Source of the DNA: Muribaculaceae bacterium
Lineage (GTDB): Bacteria; Bacteroidota; Bacteroidia; Bacteroidales; Muribaculaceae
Reading direction: 5' to 3'
Length of the DNA stretch: 64,000 nt
NCBI GenBank assembly: GCA_017427945.1
Contig: JAFRRT010000012.1
Location: 241,109-305,108, forward strand
Notes under the pieces: generated by a model
The model's database searches: none
Told to the model about the DNA's origin: nothing
What the model saw: only the letters and a program-made list of their open reading frames with translations
Shown here: positions 1-8,424 of the stretch, piece by piece
Layout: the number at the start of each line of letters is the position of its first letter
Position numbering within the stretch: the first letter of the stretch is position 1
Program-made: the position numbers and the translations under genes

Positions 1-864
1 GCGACGGCGCTCACGGTCATCATTGACCTGCACGAGGACGGGCTGTACCATCTGCGATACCGTGCTCGTCACCAGCGAGTTGGCCATCGTGTTCCACTTG
101 TTGGCCTGTGAGTAGTTGCCCACCGATGCCGATGGGAACAAGCGGCCGAAAATCACTGTCAGCACGTTATTGCTCACAGTGCCGATAATGGCGGTAATCA
201 GGACCTTATAGCTAAAGGAGAACATACGTTTCACCGGCTCGAAAGTGATGTGCAACGACGGCCACCAATGGGCGAAATAATAACGTCCAAAGCAGATGAC
301 AACGCTATACAGCACCTGCTGCGTCGCAAGGCTCCAATAGGAATAGCCCTTGTAAGCCATTATCACGCCGACCGTACCCGAAACCACAAGTGCGGTCAAC
401 GAGATGATGGCTTTCTCCTTCATCTTCAAGGCACGTACAAGTTTAGCATTGGGAGAAATGCCCACAGCCGAGAAAAAGAAGGAGATGAAGATAAAGCGCG
501 ACAAGCTTGTCAGGCATGGCTGATGGTAAAATTTGGCAATCAACGGGGCACAAAAGAACAATACCGTGTAAAGTATCACACTCATGATGACATTGAACCA
601 GAAGACCGAGTTATAATCCTCGTGCTTAATGTCCTTGACATTGATGAGTGCAACACCAAAACCGCTGTCCTGCAGGTTGCCGGCGATGAGTGTGAAGATG
701 GCGAGCATGGCCACGATGCCGTATTCGGCAGGCGAAAGCAGGCGCGCCAGGAAGATGCCGATAATCAGGTTGAGCAGTTGCATGCCGCCACTGCTCAGGA
801 TACCCCAAAAGAGTCCCTGGGCGGTCTTCTGCTTCAAACTCTGGTTATCGAACTGTTCACTCAT
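1..864 (-). CDS. Polysaccharide/lipopolysaccharide flippase, Wzx/MATE-like (partial, 3' end outside window)
   Basis: The reverse strand is open from ATG at 864 to the window edge (288 codons visible), so the C-terminal part is missing. The N-terminus contains a typical flippase opening (TAQGLFWGILSSGGMQLLN) followed by hydrophobic segments separated by short charged loops, including LARLLSPAEYGIVAM and an FWFNVIMSVILYTVLFF helix. This pattern is that of the oligosaccharide flippase families that move lipid-linked sugar units across the inner membrane. Its ATG overlaps the stop codon of the KdsC-like gene (ATGA at 864-861), so it is the third gene of a minus-strand envelope operon and probably translationally coupled. 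The substrate cannot be told from sequence; O-antigen or capsule repeat units are likely. Confidence 0.8.
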   Translation of the reverse strand, partial: MSEQFDNQSLKQKTAQGLFWGILSSGGMQLLNLIIGIFLARLLSPAEYGIVAMLAIFTLIAGNLQDSGFGVALINVKDIKHEDYNSVFWFNVIMSVILYTVLFFCAPLIAKFYHQPCLTSLSRFIFISFFFSAVGISPNAKLVRALKMKEKAIISLTALVVSGTVGVIMAYKGYSYWSLATQQVLYSVVICFGRYYFAHWWPSLHITFEPVKRMFSFSYKVLITAIIGTVSNNVLTVIFGRLFPSASVGNYSQANKWNTMANSLVTSTVSQMVQPVLVQVNDDRERRR

Positions 865-1391
865 TGGTTGCCTAATATCTGGTCAATCCACTCGCGCACA
901 CAGGCATCGCCGCCGCGTCGCTCAAGAATGTGTATTCCTGGAATCCCTTTAACCTTGTCACAAGCATCGGCAGGACAAGCTGCCCACTTCACTGCCGCAA
1001 GCAGATCATAGCAGTTCACATCGTCGCCCACATAGGCCACCTCCTGCAAGGTTATGCCCATCTCGTCACAGATTTCGTTTACGGCAGCCAGTTTGCCGCC
1101 ATCACGGGCACTCTGCTTGAGGAAGTCGAGCCCGAGCTTGCGGGCACGGTTCACGTTAATGGGAGTGTTCTCGCTGGTGACAATGCCCACCTTAACGCCA
1201 GTGCGCTGCAACATCTGCAAGCCCATGCCGTCACGGGTGTTGAACTTCTTGAACTCGGTGCCGTCAGAGCCATAATACATGCCGCCGTCGGTGAGTGTGC
1301 CGTCAACGTCGGTCAGGAAGAGACGGATGTCACTGACGCGCGGAATCTCGCCGTTGGCATTGCCGGTTTTCGTAGCGTGGTTTTCTTCCAT
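861..1391 (-). CDS. kdsC: KdsC-like HAD phosphatase (3-deoxy-ulosonate 8-/9-phosphate phosphatase)
   Basis: The 176-residue protein has the HAD motif I FLTDVDGTLTDG at about residues 26-37, motif II in GIVTSEN, and the motif III/IV region (K in the ARDGGK stretch, then YVGDDVND-like YVGDDVNCYD). It is capless and of the size of KdsC, which removes phosphate from Kdo-8-phosphate before CMP activation; Bacteroidetes relatives also act on KDN-9-phosphate. The gene lies one base downstream of the glycosyltransferase and overlaps the flippase start, so it belongs to envelope sugar synthesis. The exact ulosonate substrate is uncertain. Confidence 0.85.
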   Translation of the reverse strand: MEENHATKTGNANGEIPRVSDIRLFLTDVDGTLTDGGMYYGSDGTEFKKFNTRDGMGLQMLQRTGVKVGIVTSENTPINVNRARKLGLDFLKQSARDGGKLAAVNEICDEMGITLQEVAYVGDDVNCYDLLAAVKWAACPADACDKVKGIPGIHILERRGGDACVREWIDQILGNQ

Positions 1392-1392
1392 A

Positions 1393-2340
1393 TCATTTCA
1401 GGTATTGTTCGATGTGATAACGCGGGCGGTGTTTACTCTCGGTGTAGATGCGCCCGATGTAAGCGGCTATGACACTCAAGCACACCAGCAGGCATCCGCC
1501 GACAAACCAGATGGAGAGCATCAACGAAGCCCAACCCTGAACGCCGCGTCCCTGGCACAACGCCATGATAACATAGACCAGGATACCAAAGCTGATGAGC
1601 AAGAACAGCACGCCTAGAAAGAATATCAGTCGCAAGGGCCTGACGCTGAACGAGGTAATGCCATCTATCGCAAAAGAGAGCATCTTGCTCATCGGATACT
1701 TGCTCTCACCCGCCTTGCGTTCCAAACGGTCATAATAAACCGAGTCGGACTTATAGCCCATCAGCGGCACCAGGCCGCGCAGGAACAAATTGCGCTCCTC
1801 ATACATGCACAAGGTATCGACAGCACGACGGCTCATCAGCCTGCAATCGGCATGGTTATAGACCGACTTCACGCCCATGCGTGCCATAAACTTATAGAAT
1901 CCCTGAGCGGTATATCGTTTAAAGAACGAGTCTGCCTTGCGGTCGCGCCGCACACCATAGACCACATCATTGCCTGCATCAAATTTCTTGACCATCTCGG
2001 GGATGACGTTGATATCATCTTGCAAATCGGCGTCGATCGACACGGTCACGTCGGCATCGGCACGGGCTGTGTCAAGCCCTGCCATGAGGGCATTCTGGTG
2101 TCCAACGTTGCCCACCAGCTTGAGACCACGCACATGGGTGTCGCCCGCAGCATAACCCGCTATGAGTTCCCATGTCTGGTCAGCTGAGCCATCATCTACA
2201 TAAAGGATATAACTCCCCTCGGCCACCAGATTGTCACGCATCATGCCATCGAGCAATGCCCTCAACCGCTCATTGGTCTGCGGCAGGACCTCCTGCTCGT
2301 TATAACAAGGCACGACAATCGAAAGAATCGAATTTTTCAT
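1393..2340 (-). CDS. GT2 polyprenyl-phosphate glycosyltransferase, GtrB/DPM1-like
   Basis: This 315-residue protein starts with a GT-A fold: IVVPCYNEQEVLP at 8-20, YVDDGSADQTWE for nucleotide-sugar binding, and a DxD-type SIDADLQDD metal site. Two strong hydrophobic helices near the C-terminus (about 235-260 and 268-295) are the membrane anchor found in GtrB and related enzymes that transfer a sugar from a nucleotide donor to undecaprenyl phosphate on the cytoplasmic face. It is the first gene of the minus-strand operon with the KdsC-like phosphatase and the flippase and is preceded by a well-formed Bacteroidetes promoter at 2373-2404. The sugar transferred is unknown. Confidence 0.88.
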   Translation of the reverse strand: MKNSILSIVVPCYNEQEVLPQTNERLRALLDGMMRDNLVAEGSYILYVDDGSADQTWELIAGYAAGDTHVRGLKLVGNVGHQNALMAGLDTARADADVTVSIDADLQDDINVIPEMVKKFDAGNDVVYGVRRDRKADSFFKRYTAQGFYKFMARMGVKSVYNHADCRLMSRRAVDTLCMYEERNLFLRGLVPLMGYKSDSVYYDRLERKAGESKYPMSKMLSFAIDGITSFSVRPLRLIFFLGVLFLLISFGILVYVIMALCQGRGVQGWASLMLSIWFVGGCLLVCLSVIAAYIGRIYTESKHRPRYHIEQYLK

Positions 2341-2372
2341 ATTTCCACTATGGTCTGCTTGTGACCAATCTG

Positions 2373-2404
2373 CAAAGATACATTATTTAAACGTATTGTC
2401 CAAA
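2373..2404 (-). promoter_or_regulatory. Bacteroidetes-type promoter of the envelope sugar operon
   Basis: Read on the minus strand, TTTG (2404-2401) is followed after exactly 20 bases by TATCTTTG (2380-2373), matching the -33 TTTG and -7 TAnnTTTG consensus of the Bacteroidetes housekeeping sigma factor. It lies 33 bases upstream of the glycosyltransferase ATG. Confidence 0.75.
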
Positions 2405-2475
2405 CCAATTGTTACAAGCGCGGTATTTTTCTCTTGATTTACAAGAGCGATGGATGCGGAATGATATTTTTTTAT

Positions 2476-2483
2476 TATTTTTG
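2476..2483 (+). promoter_or_regulatory. -7 promoter element of the yicC-gmk-nadD run
   Basis: TATTTTTG followed by C matches TAnnTTTG and lies 30 bases upstream of the yicC ATG. No clear TTTG is seen at the -33 position, so only the -7 part is supported. Confidence 0.5.
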
Positions 2484-2513
2484 CAGGTTGAACAGATATA
2501 ACCTTATTTGACT

Positions 2514-3395
2514 ATGATACTTTCCATGACAGGGTTCGGCAAGGCCGTGAAAGTGTACAACAACAAAAAAATCACTGCCGAGGTCAAATCCTTAAATAGC
2601 AAGCAACTTGATTTTGGAGCCCGCACGCCCCTGAATCACCGTGAGATCGAGATGGAGCTGCGCAACCAGGTCTCGCATGCGTTAATGCGCGGCAAGATTG
2701 ACCTGTTTGTTTATTGCGAGCCCATCGAGGGCGCCACGACAGGTACCGTCAACATTCCCATGCTGCAACAATACAAAGCGCAAATCGAGGAGATGGCGGC
2801 GCAACTCAACATCCCGCAACCCGAGGACTGGTACGCCACACTGCTGCGAATGCCCGACGCCCTCAAGACCGACTCCAAATCGACTGAAGCCGACGAGGAA
2901 GAGCTGAAAGTCGTCAAGGAAGTGGTCGCACAAGCGACCGAAAAGCTGATTGCCTTCCGTCGCCAGGAAGGTGAAAGGCTGGCAACCTTCTTTGAGGAAA
3001 AGATTGCTGCCATCCAGGCCTTGCTCAACGAGGTACCGAAATATGAAGAGCCGCGCACTCAAAAAATCAAACAGCGCATCCTCGACTCGCTCGCCAAGCT
3101 CAAGGAAGTGGACTACGACAAGAACCGCTTTGAGCAGGAGCTGATTTACTATATCGAGAAACTCGACATCACTGAGGAGAAGATTCGCCTGCAGAACCAC
3201 CTGAAATACTTCCTCGACACCATGCACAGCGAGGAACCCGGCCAAGGCAAGAAGCTGGGCTTCATCAGTCAGGAAATCGGCCGCGAGGTGAACACCATGG
3301 GTTCCAAGGCTAACCAGGCCGACCTTCAGAACCTGGTGGTGCGCATGAAGGACCATCTGGAGCAAATCAAAGAACAGGTGCTTAATGTTTTGTAG
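2514..3395 (+). CDS. yicC: YicC/YloC family endoribonuclease
   Basis: The start is set at ATG 2514 because family members begin M-(I)-x-SMTGFG; here MILSMTGFGKA. An in-frame TTG six bases upstream adds only two residues. The 293-residue protein has the N-terminal YicC domain (SLNSKQLD, then RGKIDL) and the C-terminal DUF1732-type domain ending in KAN and V(R)MKDHLEQIKEQVLNV, with HSEEPGQGKKLGFISQE before it. Family members are metal-dependent RNases involved in RNA decay and stress. It sits 24 bases before gmk, the same pairing seen in many bacteria. Confidence 0.9.
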   Translation: MILSMTGFGKAVKVYNNKKITAEVKSLNSKQLDFGARTPLNHREIEMELRNQVSHALMRGKIDLFVYCEPIEGATTGTVNIPMLQQYKAQIEEMAAQLNIPQPEDWYATLLRMPDALKTDSKSTEADEEELKVVKEVVAQATEKLIAFRRQEGERLATFFEEKIAAIQALLNEVPKYEEPRTQKIKQRILDSLAKLKEVDYDKNRFEQELIYYIEKLDITEEKIRLQNHLKYFLDTMHSEEPGQGKKLGFISQEIGREVNTMGSKANQADLQNLVVRMKDHLEQIKEQVLNVL

Positions 3396-3419
3396 GCATC
3401 AGGTTAAGAAGTTAAGATT

Positions 3420-4019
3420 ATGGAAGAAGGGAAATTGATTATCATATCGGCGCCGTCAGGGTCTGGCAAATCGACCATCATCGGGCGCATCATGCAAGAC
3501 GAATCGCTGCGCCTGACGTTCTCGGTGTCGGCCACTACCCGACCCCGTCGCGGGCAGGAGGTGCATGGAGTGGACTACTACTACCTCACTCCCGAGGAGT
3601 TCAAGCAGATGATTGAAAACGATGAGCTGGTGGAATATCAGGAGGTATATGAGGGACGCTACTACGGCACACCCAAAAGCGAGGTGGAACGCATCACCGG
3701 CGAGGGGCGCAATGTGGTGCTCGACCTTGATGTGCTGGGCGGAGTGAATGTCAAGAAGATGTACGGCGACCGCGCTATCAGCATCTTCATTCAGCCCCCC
3801 AGTGTGGAAGTGCTGCGTGAACGCCTCATCAAGCGCGGCACCGACAGCATGGAGGACATCAAGAATCGCGTGGACAAAGCCGAATTCGAGATTTCCATCG
3901 GTCCGCAATTTGACCACACCGTCATAAACGATGACCTTGACACCGCTGTCAACGAGGTCCATGACCTCATCGTCAATTTCATATCTTCTCCCCGCAAAAA
4001 GAAAAAAACCTGCAAATAA
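3420..4019 (+). CDS. gmk: Guanylate kinase
   Basis: Guanylate kinase converts GMP and ATP to GDP and ADP in the cytoplasm. The 199-residue protein has the P-loop SAPSGSGKST at 10-19, the GMP-binding SATTRPRRGQEVHGVDYYYL segment split over residues 37-57, and the lid and DLDVLGG regions. Length is normal for the family. It follows yicC closely and is followed by nadD after 10 bases, so the three are probably one transcript. Confidence 0.96.
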   Translation: MEEGKLIIISAPSGSGKSTIIGRIMQDESLRLTFSVSATTRPRRGQEVHGVDYYYLTPEEFKQMIENDELVEYQEVYEGRYYGTPKSEVERITGEGRNVVLDLDVLGGVNVKKMYGDRAISIFIQPPSVEVLRERLIKRGTDSMEDIKNRVDKAEFEISIGPQFDHTVINDDLDTAVNEVHDLIVNFISSPRKKKKTCK

Positions 4020-4029
4020 ACTGTAAGCG

Positions 4030-4644
4030 ATGAGGATTGGGATATTTGGCGGGTCGTTCGACCCGATACATACAGGGCATGCAATTATCGCGCAGCACAT
4101 CATCAGCAGCGGCGCAGTGGACCAGTTGTGGTTCATGGTGTCGCCTGTCAATCCGCTGAAAGCCGATAAGCAGCGACAAGTGGCCGACACCGACCGGCTG
4201 CGTATGGTGGAGATGGTGTCACGACCGATGGAAGGCGTGGAGACGTCAGCATTTGAATTCACGATGCCCAAGCCATCCTACACTATCGACACACTTAACG
4301 CCCTGCAAGAGAAGTTCCCCAACGATGAGTTTTATCTGGTTATCGGCGGCGACAACTGGGAACTGTTCAACAAGTGGCGCAACAGCGAGGAAATCCTCGC
4401 CAAATACCATGTACTCATCTATCCCCGACTGGGTTACGAAGTTGTCATCCCCGCCGAACTTCAAGAACGAGTCATGCTGGTTGGCGCACCCATCATCGAA
4501 CTGTCTTCGACCGAGATACGCGAAAGACTCGCCAACGGCCTGAGCGCCCGCTATTACGTGCCTGATGAGGTGTTGGCCTATATCGAGCGAAAGAATTTAT
4601 ACTGCAAACAAGAGCAAAAAGATGGAGAAACTGACACCCAATGA
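4030..4644 (+). CDS. nadD: Nicotinate-nucleotide adenylyltransferase
   Basis: The protein transfers AMP to nicotinic acid mononucleotide in NAD synthesis. It opens with GIFGGSFDPIHTGH, the nucleotidyltransferase signature with the HxGH active site, and ends with the SSTEIRERL motif of the NadD/CoaD class. At 204 residues it is of usual length. Its last 23 bases overlap the start of the next gene, indicating translational coupling. Confidence 0.94.
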   Translation: MRIGIFGGSFDPIHTGHAIIAQHIISSGAVDQLWFMVSPVNPLKADKQRQVADTDRLRMVEMVSRPMEGVETSAFEFTMPKPSYTIDTLNALQEKFPNDEFYLVIGGDNWELFNKWRNSEEILAKYHVLIYPRLGYEVVIPAELQERVMLVGAPIIELSSTEIRERLANGLSARYYVPDEVLAYIERKNLYCKQEQKDGETDTQ

Positions 4645-5122
4645 GCTGGCGTTCGTCGCCCTTGCCAATGAGTATTGCCATGCGCTGGAGCACGCGCTGG
4701 ACTGTGAATCGCAAGAGGAGTTTGTCGCCCACATGCTCAAACTGCTGCCCCGCCTCTATATCACAGCCAACGACCTCGAAGAAGACCCGTTTGCCGAAGC
4801 TTACATCGAATCGGCGCTTGAAGAGGACGTCTATGACCTGGTGCGTGACCGTGTAGCGCGAATCATGGCCGAGGAGGACATCTACCTCGAAGTGTTTGTG
4901 GAAGATATGAAATACAGCGACACGCCCATATCGGCGTCAGTGTCAGAAAACCTTGCCGACCTTTATCAGGAGTTTTTCAACCTGGTACATTCAGTGCAGG
5001 AAGCGCTCACCGAGACACAACACGAGATGCTGTGCCAGTGCAAGACAAATTTCATCAACTACTGGAGCCAAACGCTGTGCAATGTGCTCAGGGCTTTGAA
5101 TGCAATGTATTATAGATATTAA
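4622..5122 (+). CDS. DUF5063 family protein
   Basis: The protein (166 residues from ATG 4622, MEKLTPNELAFVALANEYC) is acidic, apparently all-helical and soluble, with no signal peptide. It resembles the DUF5063 proteins found after nadD in Bacteroidales. Aromatic and acidic residues are spread evenly (YITANDLEEDPFAE, VYDLVRDRV). No catalytic motif is visible and the function is unknown. The upstream reading frame continues to 4565 inside nadD, but that part encodes an unlikely N-terminus. It probably shares the gmk-nadD transcript. Confidence 0.8.
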   Translation: MEKLTPNELAFVALANEYCHALEHALDCESQEEFVAHMLKLLPRLYITANDLEEDPFAEAYIESALEEDVYDLVRDRVARIMAEEDIYLEVFVEDMKYSDTPISASVSENLADLYQEFFNLVHSVQEALTETQHEMLCQCKTNFINYWSQTLCNVLRALNAMYYRY

Positions 5123-5147
5123 CAGTTAAATAAGAATAGATTTAAAA

Positions 5148-6449
5148 ATGAGCAAAACAAGTAACAAATACATCGACTCGCTGCTCCAGTTCCTGGATGA
5201 CAGTCCCTGCAACTTCCTGGCAGTGAACACCGTAAAGAAAGTACTGACAGCCAACGGCTTCAAGGAGAAGAAAATCGACGACAAGATGACCGCCAAAGCG
5301 GGTGAAAAGTTCTTCTTTACCAAGAATGACAGCGCCATCTTTGCCGTGCAGGTGGGCAAGAAGAAGCCAGCAGACACAGGCTTTAAGATTATCGCCGCCC
5401 ACAGCGACTCTCCCTGCTTCAGAATCAAACCCGCAAGCGAGATTCCCAGCGACGGCGGCATCCTGCGCTTGAACACCGAGGTCTATGGCGGCCCCATCCT
5501 CTACACATGGTTTGACCGTCCCCTGTCGTTGGCAGGCCGTGTACTGCTCAAGGGCAAGAGCCCTCTGCAGCCGGTGACCAAACTCATCAAGATTGACCGC
5601 CCGCTGATGTGTATCTCGCACCTTGCCATTCACTTCAACCGTGCCGTCAATGAGGGTAATCCCCTGTCGAAACAAAAAGACATGCTACCCATCATCGCCA
5701 AGATTAACCGCGACTTTGAATGGCAGAACATGCTGCTCAACCTCGTTGCCGATGAGTTGCAGGTTGATACCGACGACATCCTCGACTTTGACCTGATGCT
5801 CTATGACGTGAACAAGGCAAGTCTGTTCGGTTTGAACAATGAATTCATCTCGGCAGGACGTCTTGATGACCTGAGTATGGTCCATGCTGCCATCACTGCC
5901 ATTACCGAGGCTAAGGACAAAGACGCGACACTGGTAGCTGCCATTTTTGACAACGAGGAGACCGGCAGCGGCACCAAGCAGGGCGCCCACTCGCCTGTGC
6001 TGGGTAACATGTTGCTGAGGCTCGTCATGGCTTTGGGCGGCGACTTTGAGGACTTTGGCCGCGCCGTTCACCGCTCCTTCATGGTTTCGGCCGACAACGC
6101 CCACGCTTTCCATCCCAACTATCCCGAGAAATATGACCCGACCAACCATCCGTCGCTGGGTGGTGGCCCGTGCATCAAGGTAAATGCTAATTGCAAGTAC
6201 ATGAGCGACGCCCATTCGGCAGCTATCTTCAAGAGTCTGTGCGAGAAAGCCAAAGCTCCGTTCCAGTATTTCGTGAACCACAGCGACGTTGCCGGAGGCT
6301 CCACCCTGGGTAACATCCTTACCGGCCAGATGGATATTGAGGGCGTTGACGTGGGTAACCCCGTGCTGGCGATGCACTCGGTGCGCGAGACCGGCTCGGT
6401 GGACGATCATGTGAACATGATCAAGGTGATGAAGGAATTCTTCTCATGA
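5148..6449 (+). CDS. M18 family aminopeptidase
   Basis: This 433-residue protein belongs to the M18 (aspartyl aminopeptidase-like) dinuclear zinc exopeptidases. Visible family features are the first metal-binding HSDSPCFRIKP at about 84-94, SAGRLDDLSM (metal-bridging Asp), the catalytic FDNEETGSGTKQGAHSP segment, and the C-terminal MHSVRETGSVDD with the last His ligand. It has no signal peptide, so it acts on cytosolic peptides, probably trimming N-terminal acidic or neutral residues. It is a stand-alone housekeeping gene 25 bases after the DUF5063 gene. Confidence 0.92.
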   Translation: MSKTSNKYIDSLLQFLDDSPCNFLAVNTVKKVLTANGFKEKKIDDKMTAKAGEKFFFTKNDSAIFAVQVGKKKPADTGFKIIAAHSDSPCFRIKPASEIPSDGGILRLNTEVYGGPILYTWFDRPLSLAGRVLLKGKSPLQPVTKLIKIDRPLMCISHLAIHFNRAVNEGNPLSKQKDMLPIIAKINRDFEWQNMLLNLVADELQVDTDDILDFDLMLYDVNKASLFGLNNEFISAGRLDDLSMVHAAITAITEAKDKDATLVAAIFDNEETGSGTKQGAHSPVLGNMLLRLVMALGGDFEDFGRAVHRSFMVSADNAHAFHPNYPEKYDPTNHPSLGGGPCIKVNANCKYMSDAHSAAIFKSLCEKAKAPFQYFVNHSDVAGGSTLGNILTGQMDIEGVDVGNPVLAMHSVRETGSVDDHVNMIKVMKEFFS

Positions 6450-6489
6450 TTTAATGGCCGTGGCGCGCCACGGCATACAGGACAAGGCT

Positions 6490-8355
6490 ATGGTGAGTTA
6501 TTTGCAGGTGGAAGGCCTGAGCAAGGCGTTCGGGGTAGATGTGCTCTTTGAGGACATCACCTTTGGCATAGCCGAGGGCGAGAAAATCGGCCTTATCGCC
6601 AAGAATGGCACCGGCAAATCCACGCTGCTCGACATACTCGCCGGCATCGCTTCGCCCGACAGCGGCACGGTCATCTACCGCAACAACCTGCGCGTGGGCT
6701 ATCTGCCCCAGTTGCCCGACTTGGGCGACGCGCGTACCGTGCTTGACGCCTGCCTGCACGGCGATGATCCTCGCTCTGCAGCAATTAAAGCCTATGAGGA
6801 CGCTTTACTCAGCGGTGACAGCGAGGGCATGACAGCCGCCATTCAGGCAATGGACGCGACAAGGGCATGGGACTATGAGAACCACTTCAAGCAAATCCTC
6901 ACCCAGCTCAAAATCACCGATTACAACCAGCCGGTGAAAGAATTGAGCGGCGGACAAGTCAAGCGTGTGGCTTTGGCAAGACTGCTCATCGACGAGCCGC
7001 AGATGCTCATCCTTGACGAGCCCACCAACCACCTCGACATCGACATGATTGAGTGGCTGGAGAATTATCTGCAACGTAGCCGCGTGACCTTGCTTATGGT
7101 GACCCATGACCGCTACTTCCTGGACAACATCTGCAACCGCATCATGGAGATGGACCAGCAGAGCATCTTCACCTATGATGGTAACTACAACTACTATCTG
7201 GAAAAACGCGCCGAGCGCATTGAGGCACAGAACGCCCAGGTAGAGCGTGCCCGCAACCTGCTCCGCACCGAGCTGGACTGGATGCGCCGCCAACCACAGG
7301 CCCGCGCCCACAAGGCCCAGTACCGCATCGACGCTTTCTATGACCTGCAGGAGCGCGCCCAACAGCGGCACGATGACAGCGAAGTGGAACTGAACGTCAA
7401 AAGTGCTTACATAGGTAAGAAGATTTTCACCGCCCACCACGTGAGCAAGCGATACGGCGACAAGGTTATCCTTGATGACTTCAACTACACGTTTGCCCGT
7501 TACGAGAAATTGGGTATCGTGGGTGACAACGGCATCGGCAAGACCACGTTCATCAAGCTGCTGCTCGATGTCGTGAAACCCGACAGCGGTTACTTCGAGA
7601 TTGGAGAAACGGTCAAGTTTGCACATTACAGCCAGGAAGGCATCCAGTTTGATGAGGGTAAGCGTGTAATCGATGCCATCAGAGACATCGCCGAGTATAT
7701 CTACTTTGACGAAAAGCACCACTACACCGCCATGGCATGGCTGAACCATTTCCTGTTCGCGCCACAGGATCAGCTGAAGCCCATCTCGAAGCTGAGCGGC
7801 GGAGAACGGCGCAGGCTCTACCTGGCCATGGTGCTGATGACCAAGCCCAACTTCCTCATCCTCGATGAGCCGACCAACGACTTAGACATCTCCACCCTTG
7901 AGATTCTTGAGGAATACCTGTCTCAGTTCAACGGCTGCGTCATCATCGTGAGCCATGACCGCTTTTTCATGGACCGCACGGTGGACCACACCTTTGTGTT
8001 CACGGGCAACGGTCACGTTAAGGATTTCCCCGGCAACTACAGCGAATACCGTGCCTGGAAACAACGCCACGAACAAGAGGCGGCACAACTCGCCAAAGAG
8101 CAAGAGGCAGCAAAGCCCAAAGAGAACACATGGGCTAACCGCAACAACACGAAACGCCTCAGCTATAAGGAGCAGCGCGAACTGGAACAACTCAATGCCG
8201 ACATCGAAGCCCTCAATAAGGAGAAAGCCGAACTTGACGTCCTTTTCGCCAGCGGCGAGACGCTCAACGACGTCGCTGCCAAGGCTGCCCGCTACCAAGA
8301 GGTCAAGGACTTGCTCGACGAGAAAGAGCTGCGCTGGCTGGAGTTGTCGGAGTGA
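6490..8355 (+). CDS. ABC-F family ATPase
   Basis: I chose ATG 6490 (MVSYLQVEGLSKAFG) rather than 6454, because relatives begin with this short hydrophobic strand and the upstream codons are not typical. The 621-residue protein has two ABC cassettes without membrane segments: Walker A AKNGTGKST and DNGIGKTT, signatures LSGGQVKR and LSGGERRR, Walker B LILDEPTNHLD and LILDEPTNDLD. The linker between them is charged, and the C-terminus is a predicted coiled coil (about 540-621, rich in E/K/L). ABC-F proteins bind the ribosomal E site and rescue stalled or drug-bound ribosomes. Which subfamily this is cannot be decided here. Confidence 0.93.
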   Translation: MVSYLQVEGLSKAFGVDVLFEDITFGIAEGEKIGLIAKNGTGKSTLLDILAGIASPDSGTVIYRNNLRVGYLPQLPDLGDARTVLDACLHGDDPRSAAIKAYEDALLSGDSEGMTAAIQAMDATRAWDYENHFKQILTQLKITDYNQPVKELSGGQVKRVALARLLIDEPQMLILDEPTNHLDIDMIEWLENYLQRSRVTLLMVTHDRYFLDNICNRIMEMDQQSIFTYDGNYNYYLEKRAERIEAQNAQVERARNLLRTELDWMRRQPQARAHKAQYRIDAFYDLQERAQQRHDDSEVELNVKSAYIGKKIFTAHHVSKRYGDKVILDDFNYTFARYEKLGIVGDNGIGKTTFIKLLLDVVKPDSGYFEIGETVKFAHYSQEGIQFDEGKRVIDAIRDIAEYIYFDEKHHYTAMAWLNHFLFAPQDQLKPISKLSGGERRRLYLAMVLMTKPNFLILDEPTNDLDISTLEILEEYLSQFNGCVIIVSHDRFFMDRTVDHTFVFTGNGHVKDFPGNYSEYRAWKQRHEQEAAQLAKEQEAAKPKENTWANRNNTKRLSYKEQRELEQLNADIEALNKEKAELDVLFASGETLNDVAAKAARYQEVKDLLDEKELRWLELSE

Positions 8356-8424
8356 AGCTAATGCTGTGTTGTGTTGGTTGCGAATGAACTTTTAACTATT
8401 CTCTTTTAACTATTAACTATACAA

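Noticed and set aside
250-1011. 253-codon plus-strand frame at the window start
   Set aside because: It runs antisense to the flippase and KdsC-like genes, which have clear motifs and an ATGA overlap on the minus strand.
6805-7749. 314-codon minus-strand frame opposite the ABC-F gene
   Set aside because: It mirrors the conserved ABC cassettes and has a typical antisense composition.
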